A DNA stretch of 64,000 nt from Corticium candelabrum (Eukaryota; Porifera; Homoscleromorpha; Homosclerophorida; Plakinidae), in NCBI RefSeq assembly GCF_963422355.1, contig NC_085092.1, forward strand, positions 5,113,354 to 5,177,353, written 5' to 3'. Below are positions 62,814 through 64,000 of the stretch, one piece after another. Each line of letters begins with the position of its first letter. Position 1 is the first letter of the stretch. A program made the position numbers and the translations under genes. The notes under the pieces are model-generated. The model ran no database searches. It saw only the letters and a list, made by a program, of their open reading frames with translations, and was not told where the DNA came from.

Positions 62814-62930
62814 CACGAGCGAGACCCGATTTACGAGCGAGACCCGATTCACGAGCGAGACCCGATTTACGAGCGAGACCCGATTCACGAGCGAGACCCG
62901 ATTCACGAGCGAGACCCGATTCACACGGTT
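62814..62930. repeat. 18-bp minisatellite
   Basis: About 6.5 units of GAGCGAGACCCGATTYAC, alternating T and C at one position, so a 36-bp higher-order unit is visible in the first half. Confidence 0.92.
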
Positions 62931-62937
62931 GATTCGG

Positions 62938-62938
<1 letters not shown>

Positions 62939-63025
<87 letters not shown>
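62939..63025. repeat. (CA)n microsatellite
   Basis: About 43 CA units inside the solo LTR. Confidence 0.95.
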
Positions 63026-63030
<5 letters not shown>

Positions 63031-63235
63031 AATATGTTAGCTATACCCAACAGGTAGCTATATCCAACTGGTACCGGCTAATCGCACTGAATGAATGACT
63101 ATACAGAGATGACTGCTAATTATTTACTTAAATGCGACGAACGTGAAGTTCTAGAAAAGGGGAGGGTCCACTGGCAACTATTTATAGACACAACTACGTA
63201 CTATCTAATTACTTCTGTGGTTACGTGCCACAACA

Positions 63236-63420
63236 GAGACAAAGTGTGGTTACACGTGCCCCATGTCAAGTGGGGACAAACGTCCAAGCTACATAAACAG
63301 TGGCATGGACCATACGCGGTAGTCAAGCTTTTGTCTGATGTGACATATAGGATCCAGTCGGTAAGCGGAAGAAAACGGTAGGTCGTTTATTTTGACCGTC
63401 TAGAGTTATGTTCAACGCAA
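63236..63420 (+). pseudogene. gypsy integrase C-terminal GPY/F module
   Basis: VWLHVPHVKWGQTSKLHKQW, HGPYAVVKLLSDVTYRIQS and, after a stop, VVYFDRLELCS. The W-x-GPY motif is the GPY/F module that contacts DNA in gypsy integrases. Confidence 0.75.
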
Positions 63421-63554
63421 GCCACGAAAGACACAAACAACACACCAACAAAGCTGTCGCCCAGAAGTCGGAGTGTGACACCACGGATGACCGACAGACG
63501 TCAAAAACGGCCTTGATTGCCCAGAATTATGGTTAAACGGAAGTATATTGACAT

Positions 63555-64000
63555 CCAAGTCAGAAATTGGGTGTGATCATGGACAGAGGCTGTGGGGATC
63601 AAGCTGCTGTTGAAAGAAGGGTCAGACGCTTTTATGGAGCGGTCAATTTAGTTGTGTCACGGTTGGGAGGAGTTTGCATGAACGATAGAGTATGGATGAA
63701 TATCGTGGAGAAGGCATTATTTCCTGTCCTGAATTATGGAATTTTAGCAGGTCGTCAGTAACTAAGGCAGTAAACAAGGCATATCGAAAGAGGGTCAGAA
63801 GAGGATTAGGAATGTCACAGAGAGACTCGCTTTGTCAAAGGCTCACCGAATTCAAAGAAGCGGATGTCAAGATGAAACACTTACAGTTGCGTTTTATGAA
63901 GAGAGCCACGGAGTCACAGAACAGATTAGTTGGTTCGATGTCCTGGCATGTGTACAGACATAGCATGTTAGGTCGTGGTATTAATGAGGAGATGAACATT
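63555..64000 (+). pseudogene. LINE reverse transcriptase C-terminal fragment, cut by the window
   Basis: GVIMDRGCGDQAAVERRVRR, FYGAVNLVV and EKALFPVLNYGI, a frame change at about 63755, then AYRKRVRRGLGMSQRDSLCQ, RLTEFKEADVKMKHLQL. The 'ILNYG' block and the Arg-rich helix are typical of the RT tail in non-LTR elements. It follows directly on the gypsy 3' side and is open at the window edge. Confidence 0.72.

Larger units (their letters stand above)
62759..63235. mobile_element. Solo LTR (477 bp) nested in the integrase
   Basis: Begins TGTTGTG and ends CACAACA (TG...CA) with GAGAC on both sides (62754-62758, 63236-63240). Removing it with one GAGAC rejoins the integrase frame at GDKVWL. It contains an 18-bp minisatellite and a (CA)n tract. 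Confidence 0.85.
54325..63550 (+). mobile_element. Ty3/gypsy-type retrotransposon carrying five nested insertions
   Basis: The order is gag, zinc knuckle, aspartic protease, RT, RNase H, integrase and GPY/F module, the Ty3/gypsy order. The 5' border is inferred from TACACTGGTGACAGGAATG at about 54317-54336, a primer-binding-site-like sequence before the gag ATG at 54341. Nested elements lie at 55479-55644, 56225-57880, 57999-58592, 59488-61232 and 62759-63235. For four of them, removal with one copy of the target duplication brings the flanking coding frames back into register. The protein frame also carries its own stops and indels. Long terminal repeats were not identified. The 3' side is cut by a LINE fragment. 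Confidence 0.85.

Overview
This is eukaryotic, animal-type genomic DNA, not prokaryotic. Short exons have GT-AG boundaries with conserved phase. There are long CA/TA/CT microsatellites, Ty3/gypsy, DIRS, LINE and CACTA remnants, and genes built from animal signalling modules (ankyrin, Roc-COR, Death, CARD-like). Abundant Roc/Death and ankyrin genes with this mix of mobile elements suggest a non-bilaterian animal, most likely a sponge. The species cannot be fixed from the sequence alone.

Layout. (1) 1-342 is the Roc (P-loop) exon of a minus-strand gene that runs off the left edge. (2) 746-16395 is duplication copy A. It holds a seven-exon minus-strand ankyrin gene (2889-11713), a broken CARD-like exon, a plus-strand F-box-like exon with a nonsense codon, and an OTU fragment. 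(3) 16400-33050 holds palindromic repeats, a decayed CACTA transposase gene (18817-22406, minus), a doubtful small plus-strand gene near 24.2 kb, a Roc-COR-Death gene (26366-29926, minus), and an intron-like stretch with microsatellites and a LINE fragment. (4) 33058-51937 is duplication copy B, in direct orientation. It has the same ankyrin gene (36042-46547), an intact CARD-like exon and an intact F-box-like exon. It is interrupted by a short inverted-repeat element, a DIRS element and a 5'-truncated LINE. (5) 51938-64000 is a retroelement graveyard: a DIRS remnant, a minus-strand gypsy 3' end, then a Ty3/gypsy element (54325-63550) that has taken five separate insertions, and a LINE fragment cut by the right edge.

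The ancestral unit looks like [Roc-COR-Death gene] - [ankyrin gene] - [CARD-like gene], all on the minus strand and duplicated in tandem. Both ankyrin genes are open through every exon with all junctions in phase 0, and they differ in length only by whole codons. This points to selection, whereas most other modules are broken in at least one copy. These domains are classical partners in death-fold and innate-immune type signalling, so the locus may be an expanding receptor/adaptor cluster. That role is inference. Comparing copies A and B also gives empty sites for several insertions, so element ends and target-site duplications can be read directly.
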